Shown here piece after piece: positions 48,791-61,614 of a stretch of DNA of 64,000 nucleotides. A program made the position numbers and the translations under genes. Under the pieces are notes generated by a model. It made no database searches. It was given only the letters and a program-made list of their open reading frames with translations, and was not told the origin of the DNA. The DNA is from Prochilodus magdalenae (lineage: Eukaryota > Chordata > Actinopteri > Characiformes > Prochilodontidae): assembly GCA_024036415.1 (NCBI GenBank), contig JAMWET010001195.1:112501-176500 (forward strand), written 5' to 3'. Numbering within the stretch: the first letter of the stretch is position 1; each line of letters begins with the position of its first letter.

Positions 48791-49989
48791 GTCTATACTT
48801 GATCTAAAGTTTTACCAATGATGGGCAGGCAATTGGTTTTGACCCCAGGTCAATGGGTTGGCCCCCAAGAAAATGAATATATAAAACATAACTACTTATG
48901 TGTAATAACACTTCAGAATTGTTTTGTTGGTGTTTGGTGATTATATAACTTTTGAAAAGTTCAAATATGATAAACCCAGCTAATACGTAGACATTGTGTG
49001 TACTAAAATACGAAGGAATCGGTAGAGAATGTGAAAATTATGCCATAATGCTAGTCAGTTAGCGTCCAACTAATTTGACTCTTATTCTTTCTTTGTATTT
49101 TGTATTTTATTTATTTTAATACCTAAATATGGTGCAATATTTAATAGTAATGTGAACGCTTGACATAAGAAGAATTACATTTCACAAGTTTTGTTGTTGT
49201 TTTCAGATTATAATGGTGATGAACGCTGGTTGAAGGGCCCCTTGTGAATTTCTGCCTCAACGGTACTTAACAACCAAAATTAGTAGAACAACATGTTTGT
49301 TGTCAGCACTTTATTGTAATTATTTTTAATTTGGCTTCAGGAAAATTAGCGGCCTTACCAATGCAGGCCTTCAGCGCTCCACTGTTCCATTAATGAACGT
49401 TTTGGTATATTACTGGGACTGGCCCTGTGTCCAAGGTCTGGTCAAAGCTGGCCATTAAGGATGCTAAATGTGACCCATCTGACCAAACCCCTCAGTTAAC
49501 GAGAGGACAAACACACTTTTATACTTTACTATATACTGCCCTGTGCAAAACTTTGGACGCCCCTGAACAAAGTCCATGTTTTGTTGAGCTTCTGAGTGTT
49601 TATATAAGTGAAGGCATGGTTACTGTTGATATGCTGAGTTAACACATACTAATGGAGTGGCACCATGTTCTAAACCACTTTAGAAAAATACTTTATAAAT
49701 AGTTTACCTTTATACATAGTATAAATAATTAAAAGTGAGCTTATTAATGGTTATTAAGTAGGTCATAAACACCTCAAAATCATTAAAATCATATTAAGCT
49801 GTTATAACACAAAGAGCAGCGGTGACCTGTGGTTAGTCTAACAGTAAAGCCACGTTCTTTTAATTAATGTTAAAGCTCAGATTTTGATGTTTCATATTTC
49901 ATGAACATATTCATCCAGCAGAAGAGCTCACTTTTGCCCTTTTTAATGTGTTACATCTGTTTATTAATAATAATGTTTATTATAATGTG

Positions 49990-52900
49990 TTATTTATTAT
50001 TATTAATTATGCTGGCATTTTGACAAACTGCTGGAATTCCCACTGGCATTATTATATTATATATATGTATATATATTATATTAGTATAAAATACTTTTCC
50101 AACTGCCGGACTTTTCTAGATTCCAGAAATCTAGCTATTGTGCATGTTCAGTATCATGACCTCTAAGTTATCAGGTACCCTGATGTATTTAGTCGTATCA
50201 GCGCCTGTTAATTTATAGCCAGAGCTTCGTTTCAGATACATTAAACTCTGGTTCCCATTATCACCACTGTGACTCTGTAACCTCCTCTAGAACAAGGAAT
50301 TTCAGACCAAACCACCCTGATTAACATTGTTTACGTCTTTTTTGTAGATATGCGGGATGTTTTGACAAATTGATGGAATGCCCACTGGAATTATAGTAGT
50401 AAAATACTTTTCCAGCTGCTTTATTTGACCAAGTCCAGAAAAACTAGCTATGGTATATGTTGAGTATTATGAACTCTAAGATATCAGGTATCGTGATGTA
50501 ATGTATATAACTGTATCAGCCATTTTGTGTAATAGCTTCCTGTCAGATACATGAAACTCTTCGAACGTCTGCTTTCTATGACCACCACTGTGGCTCTGTA
50601 AGTTTCTCTAGAGCAGAGAACTTCACACTTAACTACTCTGACTGACTTTGTTTACATCTTAACTGAGTTAAATTATTCAGGCATTTGGACAAACTGATGG
50701 AATTCCCACTGGAATTATACTAGTAAAATACTTTTCCGACTTTTAAACTTCCAGATTCTTGAAAAGTAGCTATTGTATATGTTGAGTGTCATGAAGTCTA
50801 AGGTATCAGGTATCGTGATGTAATGTATAAAGCTGTATCAGCCATTTTGTGAAATAGCTTCCTGTCAAATACATGAAACTCTTGGAACGTCTGGTGCCTA
50901 TAACCACCACTGTGACTCTAGAGCAGAGAATGTCCCACCATTCCACTCTGACTGACTTCGTTTACATCTTATCCATCAAATTATGCAGCCATTTTGACAA
51001 ACTGATGTAATTAACACTGGAATTATAGTAGTAAAATACTTTTCCGACTTTTAAACTTCCAGATTCTGGAAAACTAGCAATGGTATATGTTGAGGATTAT
51101 AAACTCTAAGGTCTAAGGTATCATGATGTAATGTATATAGCCGTATCAGCCATTTTCTGCTTCCCATAATCACCACTGTCACTCTAGAGCAGAGAATGTC
51201 CCACCATTCCACTCTGACTAACTTTGTTTACATCTTATCCATTAAATTATGCAGGCATTTTGACAAACTGATGGAATTCCCACTTGAGTTATACCAGTAA
51301 AACATTTTTCCGACTCCAGAAAACTAGCTATTGTCTTGATGTGTCTTAATGTTGAGTATCATGAACTCTAAGGTATCAGGTATCATGATGTAATGTATAT
51401 AGCCATATCAGCCATTTTGTGAAAAAGCTTCCTTCCAGATACATGAAACTCTTTGAACGTCTGGTTCCTAAAACCACCACTGTGACTCTAGAGCAGAGAA
51501 TGTCCCACCATTCCACTCTGTCTGACTTTGTTTACATCTTAACCATCAAATTATGCAGCCATTGTTATACCAACTGATGGAATTCCCACTTGAATTATAG
51601 TAGTAAAACAATTTTCCATCTCTGGAAAAAGCTAGCTATGGCGTATGTTGAGTGTCATGAACTCTAAGGTCTCAGGTATTGTGATGTATATAGCTGTATC
51701 AGCCATTTTGTGAAAAAGCTACCTTCCAGATACATGAAACTCTTGGAACGTCTGGTTCCTATAACCACCACTGTGACTCTAGAGCAGAGATTCTTCAGCC
51801 CAACTCCTCTGGCTCACTTTGTTTACATCTTATCCATCGAATTATGCAGACATTTTGACAAACTGATGGAATTCCCATTGGAATTATAGTAGTAAAATGC
51901 TTTTCCGACTGCCAAACTTCCAGGTTCTGGAAAACTAGCTTTTGTCTATATTGAGTGTCATGAACTCTAAGATATCAGGTATCATGATGTAATGTATATA
52001 GCCATATCAGCCATTTTGTGAAAAAGCTTCCTTCCAGATACATGAAACTCTTTGAACGTCTGGTTCCTATAACCACCACTGTGACTCTAGAGCAGAGAAT
52101 GTCCCACCATTCCACTCTGTCTGACTTTGTTTACATCTTAACCATCAAATTATGCAGCCATTGTTATACCAACTGATGGAATTCCCACTTGAATTATAGT
52201 AGTAAAACAATTTTCCATCTCTGGAAAAAATTAGCTATGGGGTATGTTGAGTGTCATGAACTCTAAGGTCTCAGGTATTGTGATGTATATAGCTGTATCA
52301 GCCATTTTGTGAAAAAGCTACCTTCCAGATACATGAAACTCTTGGAACGTCTGGTTCCTATAACCACCACTGTGACTCTAGAGCAGAGATTCTTCAGCCC
52401 AACTCCTCTGGCTCACTTTGTTTACATCTTATCCATCGAATTATGCAGACATTTTGACAAACTGATGGAATTCCCATTGGAATTATAGTAGTAAAATGCT
52501 TTTCCGACTGCCAAACTTCCAGGTTCTGGAAAACTAGCTTTTGTCTATATTGAGTGTCATGAACTCTAAGATATCAGGTATCATGATGTAACGTATATAG
52601 CCATATCAGCCATTTTGTAAAATAGCTTCCTGTCAGATTCATGAAACTCTTGGAACGTCTGGTTCCCCCCCATAACCCACCCACTGTGACTCTAGAGCAA
52701 GAGAATGTTCCCCCCATTCCACTCTGTCTGACTGTTTGTTTTACATCTTAACCATCAAATTATGCAGCCATTGTTATACCAACTGATGGAATTCCCACTT
52801 GAATTATAGTAGTAAAACAATTTTCCATCTCTGGAAAGCTAGCTATGGCGTATGTTGAGTGTCATGAACTCTAAGGTCTCAGGTATTGTGATGTATATAG

Positions 52901-53200
52901 CCATATGAGCCATTTTGTGAAATAGCTTCCTGTCAGATACATGACACTCTTGGAACGTCTGCTTCCCATAACCACCACAGTGCCTCTAGAGCAGAGATTC
53001 TCCAGCCCAACTCCTCTGGCTCACTTTGTTTACATCTTATCCATCGAATTATGCCGCCATTGTTTTTCACACAGACTGATGTAAATTCCCACTGGAATTA
53101 TTGTGGGAAAACTATTTTTCCGAACTCCAGGAAATTAGCTCTGGTTGTAGTGTGGAGTATCATGAAACTCTAAGTGTGTCAGGTATCGTGATGTAACTGA
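49990..53200. repeat. About 300-bp satellite-like array, 11 copies, dimeric order
   Basis: The CTGATGGAATTCCC-type marker recurs at about 50,031, 50,371, 50,695, 51,003, 51,271, 51,575, 51,863, 52,174, 52,463, 52,784 and 53,077. From 51,271 on, spacings alternate between about 304-321 and 288-293 bp. Segments about 600 bp apart are nearly identical (for example 51,420-52,015 and 52,016-52,615), so a dimer is the unit of the latest amplification. Each unit carries a GGAACGTCTGGTTCCTATAA block related to repeat R4. There is no coding capacity. Confidence 0.92.
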
Positions 53201-53499
53201 TGGTAGCAGTAATCGCCCACCTGGTAGTGTAACTGTCTGTTTTGTATTGAGCAAGTGGGCTGTACTGTTATGAATCCGGGCTGTGCAGCGCAGTCCCAGA
53301 CTAACAAGAAATGTAATCATGAATTTGTTAAGGTTTGTCAGTGCCTCCTTTCCAAAATCAACAAACATGTATTAATCACGTTCAGATTACACACCCCACA
53401 CACACAGGACAGACAGAGGAAGAGAGAGAGGCAGAGGAGCCTTTTCTCTCCCCCGCGATTCAAAGCAGCGTGGGTGTAATTAGATAAAGCTCTTGGGGG

Positions 53500-54412
53500 G
53501 AGAGCTTTGGACAAAGGATTGAAAAAGGTAATGGAAAGCGATGTTTGAAAGTAAAAATATTTAAATGCTTTTTTACAGGTTCGACCTAGGTCATTGGTGT
53601 CCAGAGTTTAGAAGTCAGTGCCATGGTACAAGCTTCTCAGAGTTTGCTTAAGATGGCCGAGTGTTTCCAACAAACGCCCAGTTTTCATAATCAGGAAAAA
53701 CAACCAACAACAAACACAGGAAATGCTTTCAAGGTGATTTCAGCACCTTCGGACCGGGGGGGGGGCGGGGGCCCCCAACATTGCCAAACGGGCCGGTCTA
53801 CCTAGAAGCTCGTCGGGCTCGAGTGATAACGATATAACGTATTGGCTTTTTTAAAAGCAAGACAAACAACAACAACAGAAAAGTGCAAATCCAACACACA
53901 AACAATCGGTTCCAGTCCCACAGTAATGCAATTCCACTTCTTGTTGTGCTGGCCTTTATATACTGATCGGACTCCTCCTTGCGCAGGGTCGGATACAGGG
54001 ACTGTTTCTCAGGGGAGCCGAAAGTCCAGTCCAGAGAGGTTCGTCCACATTTTTGCGCAAGTACTCTTGCTCCGGTGTAATAAAATATGCCGGTTCATTT
54101 CTTCCTCCGGCCTCCGCCTCGAAGGTCGCGCCCTCTCGCGAAAACTCTCTCGGCTTTGGACACGGAGGAGCGCGTCTACTCGCAAAGGGGGGGGGGGGGG
54201 GGGGAGAGAGATGTGTAACTGATAACGCTGCTCCCGTAAATTAATTGAACAAGGCTGCAGTTTGGTGCAAACTCGGGCATGTCAGGTTCAGACCCTGAGG
54301 GTCGGCGGATGTTTACATTAACGCGTGAAGTGAGGGCCGTCCAAAAATGTTTGTGTTTTTTGTCTCTCGGACGCTCCTCTTGCCCGCCGACGGACCCGCA
54401 TCCGAGTCATTA
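53500..54412 (-). other. tbx1: tbx1 3' UTR and downstream flank (left copy)
   Basis: Lies directly after the tbx1 stop on the - strand. It is low in repeats, unlike its surroundings, which fits a long 3' UTR. An 18-base G run at 54,187-54,204 is absent from the mirror copy, and homopolymer errors are likely. A possible polyadenylation hexamer reads AATAAA only in the right-hand copy (56,031 and 56,168); the left copy has a different sequence there, so the site cannot be fixed. Confidence 0.45.
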
Positions 54413-54802
54413 TCAGCTCGGCCGTAGTCGTAATTAGCCGGTCCCCCCGCTGGTGGCCGAAGTACACATGTTTCGCCGTGTTTGGGGTTCATGTGGGGGT
54501 GGTATCCGTGGGGGGGGACCCCTGATGCTGGGTAAAGGGTACCGGGGACGGCCGGGTTTTTGGCCCCCCGGTTAGTGTTCGTAGGTGGTGGGGTATTTGT
54601 AGGGGTGATGGTGGAGGGTGTCCGCGCCTGGGGATGCAGTTCGTGAGGGGGGCTCCGGGGGCCTGCTTGTTTAGCGGGACGGCGTGGAGGCCACCTGGGA
54701 CGGGAAGGGCCGGGCTTAGGACTCGGGACATCAGCTGGTGGGCAGGGTCGGCGTGGATGGGTGTCCCGCTGGGGTCCCGGTCGTAGTCTCGCCGGCTGTC
54801 TT
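54413..54802 (-). CDS. tbx1: tbx1 last coding exon, with frameshifts (left copy)
   Basis: On the - strand, a CTGTCTACAG acceptor at about 54,803 opens a frame reading DSRRDYDRDPSGTPIHADPA and then MSRVLSPALPVPGG. After a frameshift near 54,625 another frame carries TLHHHPYKYPTTYEH, and later segments resemble AKTRPSP and NYDYG before a stop at about 54,413-54,415. These are the characteristic C-terminal motifs of the vertebrate T-box transcription factor Tbx1 as I recall the zebrafish protein. Tbx1 binds DNA in the nucleus and directs pharyngeal arch and heart outflow development. The DNA-binding T-box itself is encoded by upstream exons absent from this window. The frame breaks are in unlike places in the two copies, so they look like sequencing error rather than a pseudogene. 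Confidence 0.87.
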
Positions 54803-55331
54803 CTGTAGACAGAAGAGGAACAGGTTGTTAGGCCAGATTCTGGGTGATACTATATACGTATATTCAGTATATATACATTATATATGCACAGTATATGTGG
54901 TGTGTACATAGTTTTTTATTATATTAAAGCAGATTAATAGATATCTATCTAAACTATCTAACTCTCTATCATTCTTGTTCCCAATTGCGTTACAAAAATT
55001 CCCATTTGAGTTGCATTGACATCTAAACTTTATATATGCAATAATATATGGAGGGACAATAATATATAGATTATTGCATATATTAAAGTTTAGATGTCAA
55101 TGCAAACTCCAATAATGGGAATTTTTGTAACGCCAATGGGGAACAAAGAATGATAGAGAGTTAGATAGTTTAGATAGATATCATATTAAATCTGCTTTAA
55201 TTATAATTAAAAAAACTATGTAAACACCACATCTACTGTGCATTATATAATGTATATATACCTGAATATACGTTATATAGTATCACCCAGAATCGGGCCT
55301 AACACAACCTGTTTCATCTTCTGTACTACAG
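54803..55331. other. tbx1: tbx1 intron fragments meeting at the inverted-repeat turn point
   Basis: About 255 bp of intron upstream of the last tbx1 exon, then its imperfect reverse complement. The marker TTGCATTGACATCTAAACTT (left, 55,011) pairs with AAGTTTAGATGTCAATGCAA (right, ending 55,105). The axis lies near 55,058 with almost no unpaired loop, apart from a GGAGGGAC block. Confidence 0.85.
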
Positions 55332-55733
55332 AAGACAGCGGCGAGGGGGAACTACGGACCAGGGACCCCAGCGGGACACCCATCCACGCCGACCTTGCCC
55401 ACCAGCTGGATGTCCCGAGATCCTATAGGGCCCGGCCCTTCCCGGCCCAGGTGGGCCTGCCACGCCGTCCGCTAACAGACAGGCCCCCGGATAAAAGCCC
55501 CCTCACGAACTGCATCCCCAGGCGCCGGACACCCTCCACCATCACCCCACCAAATACCCACCACCTACTTTGAAAAAACACTACCTGGGGGGCCAAAGAC
55601 CCTTGGACGTCCCCGTACCCTTTAACCAGCATCAGGGGCCACGGGATACCAACCCCCACATGAACCCAGCCACGGCGAACATGTACTCGGCCACCAGCGG
55701 AGCCCCGCTTAATTACGACTACGGCCGAGATAA
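55332..55733 (+). pseudogene. tbx1: Mirror copy of the tbx1 last coding exon, frameshifted
   Basis: The + strand shows the same acceptor (CTACAG at 55,326-55,331) and exon as 54,413-54,802. Visible motifs are RDPSGTPIHADLAHQL, then after frame changes DTLHHHP, RGHG, and MNPATANMYSATSG with NYDYG near the end. The stretch from MNPATANMY to NYDYG is better preserved here than in the left copy. Broken frames are shared in kind but not in position. It is interpreted as the same genomic exon read a second time, not a paralogue. Confidence 0.8.
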
Positions 55734-56600
55734 TGACTCGGATTTGCGGGTCCCGTGGCGGCCAAGGTGAGAAGCGTCGAGGGAGACAAAACACAAACAT
55801 TTTTTGGATTGCCTCCACCTTCACGCGTTAATGTACATCCGCCGACCTCAGGGTTCTAGAACTGACATGCCCGATTGCAACAAACTGCAGCCTTTTCAAT
55901 TAATTTACGGGAGAGCGTTATCAGTTTACACATCTCTCTCGGTGCGAGTAGACGCGGCTCCTCCGTGTTCCAAAGCCGAGAGAGTTTTTTCGGAGAGGGC
56001 GCGGAACCTTAGTAGGGCGGAGGCCGAGGAAATAAATGAACCGGCAATATTTATTACAACGGAAGCAGAGGTACTTGCGCAAAATGTGGACGAACCTCTG
56101 GACTGGACGTGCGGCTCCCTGAGACAGTCCCTGTATCCGACCCTGCGCCAGAGAGAGCCGATGCAGTAATAAAGGGCCAGCCACAACAAGAAGTGAATGC
56201 ATTACTGTGGACTGGAACCGATTGTTTGGTGTGGTTGGATGCACTTTTCTGTTGTGTTGTTGTTTCTTGCTTTTAAAAAAGCCATAAAGTCTAGATCGTA
56301 CCCTCGAGCCCGACGAGCTTCTAGGTAGACCGGCCGGTTGCATGTTGCGCCGGTCCCGAAGGTGCTGTGAAATACATTGGAAAGCATTCGGTGTTGGGTT
56401 TTGGTGTTTTTTCCTGATTATGAACTGGGCGTTGTTGGAAACCACTCGGCCATCTTAAGCGCAACTGAGAGAAGCTTTGTACCATGGCACTGAATTCTAT
56501 AAATCTGGGACACAATGACCTAGCGAACCTGTAAAATAAGCATTTAAATATTTTACTTTTCAACATCGCTTTCCATTACCTTTTTTCAGATCCTTGTGTG
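55734..56600 (+). other. tbx1: Mirror copy of tbx1 3' UTR
   Basis: Reverse complement of about 53,520-54,412. It contains AATAAA at 56,031 and 56,168, which the left arm does not confirm. A 121-codon frame (55,804-56,169) lies wholly inside it and is not supported by the other copy. Confidence 0.5.
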
Positions 56601-56879
56601 TCAAAGCTTCCCCCCAGAGCTTTATCTAAATTACAACGCACGCTGCTTGAATCGCGGGAGGGAGAAGAAAGGCTCCTCTGGAGTCTCGTCTCTCTCTGTC
56701 TGTCTGTGTGTGTGTGTGTATCTGAAAACGTGATTAATACAATGTTTGATTGGAAAGGAGGCACTGAAAACCTTAACAAATTCAGTGACTTACATTCTTG
56801 TTAGTTCTGGGACAGCAGCTGTCACAGCCCGGAGTATGAACTAGTACAGTCCAACTCTGCTTCAATATAAAAACAGACA

Positions 56880-59800
56880 GTTGTCCTCCTTACAGGTGGG
56901 CGATACTGCTACATCGTCTACATCACGATTACCTGACACCTTAGAGTTCATGAATACTCCCACATACACCATAGCTAATTTTCCTGGAGTCGAAATACAT
57001 GTTTTCACACAATAATTCCAGTTGGGAATTTCATCAGTCTGATGAAACAATGGGCCGGCATAATTCGATGGAGTAAGATGTAAAACAAAGTGAGCCAGCG
57101 GAGTTGGGCTGGAGAATCTCTGCTCTAGTGAGGCACTGTGGTGGGTTATGGGGAAGCAGACGTTCCAAGAGTGTCATGTAATCTGACAGGGAAGCTATTC
57201 CACAAAAATGGCTCATATGGCTATTATAACCATCACAATACTGAGGAACTTAGAAGTTCATGACACTCAAACGATACGCCATAGCTAGCTTTCCGAGAGA
57301 TGGGTGAAAATTGTTTTACTACTATAATTCAAGTGGGAATTCCATCAGTTGGTATCAACACATGGCTGCATAATTTGTATGGTTAGAGATGTAACAAAGT
57401 CAGTACAGAGTGGAATGGTGGGTACATTCTCTGCTTCTAGAGTCACAGGGGTGGTTATGGGAACCAGACGTTTCCAAGAGGTTTCATGAATCTGGCAGGA
57501 AGCTATTTCTACAAAATGGCTGATATGGCTATATACGTACATCATGATCACCTGATATCTTAGAGTTCATGACACTCAATATAGACAAAAGCAGGTTTTC
57601 CAGAACCTGGAAAGTTGGCAGTCGGAAAAGCATTTTACTACTATAATTCCAATGGGAATTCCATCAGTTTTGTCAAAAATTGTCTGCATAATTCGCATGG
57701 ATAATGAATGTAAACAAAGTTGAAGCAGAGGAGTTTGGGCTGAAGAATCTCTGCCTCTAGAGTCCCACAGTCGGGTGGTTCTAGGAACCAGACCGTTCCA
57801 CAAAGTCTTTATGTATCTGGAAGTATGCGCTTATTCACAAAATGGCTGATGACAAGCTATATACATCACAATACCTGAGACATTAGAGTTCATGACACTC
57901 AACATACCACATAGCTAATTTTTTTTCCAGAGATGGAAAATTGTTTTAACTACTATAATTCCAAGTGGGAATTCCATCAGTTTTGGTGATAACAATGGCT
58001 GCCATAATTTGATGGTTAAGGATTGTAAACCAAAGTCAGACAGAGTGGACTGGTGGGACATTCTCTGCTCTAGAGTCACAAGTGGTGGTTATAGGAACCA
58101 GGACGTTCAAAGAGTTTCATGTATCTTGGAAGGAAGCTTTTTCACCAAAACATGGCCTGATATGGCTATATACATGACATCATGATACATGATAATCTTA
58201 GAAGTTCATTGACACTCAATAGAGACAAAAGCTAGTTTTTCCTAGAAACCTGAGAAGTTTGGCAGTCGGAAAAAAGCATTGTTACTACTATAATTCCAAT
58301 GGGAATTCCATCAGTTTGTCAAAAATGTCTGTCATAATCGATGGAGAGAGTGTAAACAAAGTGAAGCCAGAGGAGTTGGGCGGAAGACATCTCTGCTCTT
58401 AAGAGTCACAGTGGTGGTTTATAGGAACCAGACAAGTTTCCAAGGTAGTTTTTCATGTATCTGGAAGGTAGCTTTTTTCCACAAAATGGCATGATACAGG
58501 CTATATATACATCACAAATACCTGAGAACCTTAGAGTTCATGATACACTCAAACATAGCCATAGCCTTAAGCTTTTTCCAGAGATGGACAAATTGTTTTA
58601 CTACTATAATATCAAGTGGGAATTCCACTCAGTTTGGTATAACAATGGCTGCATTAATTTGGATGGTTAAGATGTAAACAAAGTCAGACAGAGTGGAATG
58701 GTGGGGACATTCTCTTGCTCTAGCAGTCACAGTGGTGGTTTTTAGGAACACAGACGTTCAAAGAGTTTTAATGTATCTGGACTAGGAAGCTTTTCACAAA
58801 ATGGCTGATATGGCTATATACATTACATCATGATACCTGATACCTTAGATGTTCATGATACTCAAACAATTAAGGACACATCAAGACAATAGCTAGTTTT
58901 CTCTGGAGTCGGAAAAATGTTTTACTGGTAGACTCAAAAAAAGGTTTTGGGAAATTCCATCAGTTTGTCAAAATGCCTGCATAATTGAATGGGATCAAGA
59001 TGTAAACAAAAGGTAGTCAGAAAAGTGTGGACATTGGTGGGACAATTCTCTGCTCTAGGAGTGACAGTGGTGATTATGGGAAGCAGGAAAATGGACTGAT
59101 CAGAGGCTATATACATTACAATCATGATACCTTAGACCCTTAGAGGTTTATAAATCCTCAACAAAATACCATTGCTAGTTTTCCAGAGATCTTGGAAGTT
59201 TAAAAGTCGGGGAAGGAAAAGTATTTTACTACTATAATTCCAGTTTTAATTACAATCAGTTTGTCAAAATGGAGCTGCAGTAATTTGATGGATAAGATGT
59301 AAACGAAGTCAGATCCAGAGTGGAAATGGTGGGGACATTCTCCTGCTCTAGAGTCATCAGTGGTGGTTTATAGGCACCAGACGTTCCAAGAGTTTCATGT
59401 ATTTGGGACAGGAAGGCTATTTCACAAAATGGCTGATACAGTCTTTATACAATACATCACAGATACCTGTATACCTTAGACTTCATGACAACTCAACATA
59501 TACAAATAGCTACTTTTCAAGAATCTGGAAGTTTAAAAAAGTCGGAAAAGTATTTACTAGTATAAATTCCAGTTGGGGAATTCCATCAGTTTGTCCAAAT
59601 GACTGAATAATTCAATCAGTTAAGATGTAAACAACGTCAGTCAGAGTAGTTAAGTGTGAAGTCCTCTGCCTCTAGAGAAAACTTACAGGCCACAGTGGTT
59701 GTTCATAGAAAGCAGGACTTTTCGATTTTTCATGTAATCTGACAGGAAGCTCTTACATCAAAATTGGCTGATACAGTTTTTATATACATTTACATCACGA

Positions 59801-60330
59801 TACCTGATATCTTGAGAGTTTCATAATAACTCAACATTCTACCATAAGCTAGTTTTTCTGGACTTGGTCAAATAAAGCAGCTGGAAAATTATTTTACTAC
59901 TATAATTCCAGTGGGCAGCCATCAATTTGTCAAAAACATCCCGCATATCTACAAAAAAAGGACGTAAACAATGTTAACTCAGGGTTGGTTTGGTCTGAAA
60001 ATTCCTTTGTTCTATAGAGGAGGTACAGAGTCACCAGGGGTGATAATGGGAACCAGAGCGCTTAATGTATCTGAAACGAAGCTCTGGCTATAAATTAACA
60101 GGCGCTGATACGACTAAATACATCAGGGTACCTGATAACTTAGAGGTCATGATAATGGAACATGCACAATAGCTAGATTTCTGGAAGCTAGAAAAGTCCG
60201 GCAGTTTGGAAAGTCTATATACTAATAGTAATATTATACTACATATATATATAAATATAATAATGCCAGTGGGGAATTCCACCCAGTTTTGTCAAAATGC
60301 CAGCATAATTAATAATAATAAATACACACA
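56880..60330. repeat. Mirror copy of the about 300-bp array
   Basis: Reverse complement of 49,990-53,200, about 240 bp longer through scattered insertions. Reverse markers such as GGGAATTCCATCAG recur about every 300 bp. Confidence 0.9.
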
Positions 60331-61614
60331 TTATAATAAACATTATTATTAATAAAACAGATGTGAAACACATTAAAAAAAGGCAAAAAGTGAGCTCTTC
60401 TGCTGGTGGAATATGTTTCTTGAAATATGAAACATGCAAAATCTGAGCTTTAAAACAGTAAATTAAAAGAACGTGGCTTTACTGTTAGACTAAACCACAA
60501 GGTCACCGCTGCTCTTTGTGTTATAAAACAGCTTAATAATGATTTTAATGAAATTTTGAGGTGTTTTATGACCTACTTAATAACCATTAATAAGCTCACT
60601 TTTTAATTATTTATACTATGTATAAAGGTAAACTAATTTATAAAGTAATTTTTCTAAAGTGGTTTTAGGAACATGGTGCCACCTCCATTAGTATGTGTTA
60701 ACACTCCAGCATATCAAACAGTAACCATGCCTTCACTTATATAAACACTCAGAAGCTACAAACAAAACATGGACGTTGTTTCAGGGGCGTCAAAAAGTTT
60801 TGCACAGGGCAGTATATTAGTAAAGTGTATAAAAGTGTGTGTTTGTCCTATCGTTAAACGATTTGGGGTTTGGTTCAGAGGGGTCACATTTTCAGCATCC
60901 TTAATGGCCAGCTTTGACCAGAACCTTCGGACACAGGGCCAAGTCCCAGTAATATACCAAAAACGTTCATTAATGGAAAGTGGAGCGCTGAAGGCCCTGC
61001 ATTGGTAAGGCCGCTAATTTTTCCTGAAGCCAATTTAAAAAATATTACAATAAAAGTGCTGACAACAAACATGTTGTTCCTATCTGATTTTTGGTTGTTA
61101 AGTACCGTTGAGGCAGAAATTCACAAGGGGCCCTTCAACCAGCGTTCATCAACATTATAATCTGAAAACAACAAACAAAACTTGTGAAATGTAAATTCTT
61201 CTTATGTCAAGCGTTCACATTTACTATTAAATATGGCACCATAATTTAGGTTTTAAAAATAAATTAAAATACAAAAATACAAAGAAAGACTAAAGAGTCA
61301 AATTAGTTCGTGGACGCTAAAACTGACTAGCATTATGGCATAATTTTCACATTCCTCTACCGGATTCCTTCGTTATTTTAGTACACACAATGGTCTACGT
61401 ATAGCGAGGTTTATCATATTTGAACTTTTCAAAAGTTATATAACCAACCAAACACAAACAAAACAATTCTGAAGGGTTATTTACACATAAGTAGTTATGT
61501 TTTTTAATATATTCATCTTCTTGGGGGCCAAAACCCATTGACCTGGGGTCAAAACCAATTGCCTGCCCATCAATTGGTAAAGACTTTAGGATCAAGTATA
61601 GACGAGCATGTAGT

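Larger units (their letters stand above)
35822..54412. other. Intergenic region between gnb1l and tbx1 (tail to tail)
   Basis: About 18.6 kb from the gnb1l stop codon to the tbx1 stop codon, which includes both 3' UTRs. It holds paired dispersed repeats, candidate non-coding elements, microsatellites, the 22-bp and 300-bp tandem arrays, and the beginning (about 46,590) of the left arm of the inverted repeat. Nothing gene-like was seen in 35,822-37,250, 39,000-39,990, 41,760-43,090, 47,310-48,150 or 48,800-49,980. Confidence 0.75.
46590..55057. repeat. Left arm of giant inverted repeat
   Basis: The reverse complement of this 8.5-kb stretch reappears in 55,059-64,000 in mirror order. The turn is at about 55,058. 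Paired positions sum to about 110,116 near the axis, 110,345 around 49,420/60,920 and 110,590 at the window edge. The right arm is therefore steadily longer, by about 5-6%. The arm continues outside the window on the right. Sequence quality looks clean up to about 52,650 and noisy from there to the turn. Confidence 0.93.

Noticed and set aside
55332..55733. A second tbx1 paralogue or tandem duplicate
   Set aside because: All surrounding non-coding landmarks are mirrored too, and differences are indel noise. It is better explained as the same exon read twice.
55804..56169. 121-codon frame after the right-hand tbx1 exon
   Set aside because: Lies in the mirrored 3' UTR and is not preserved in the left-arm copy of the same sequence.
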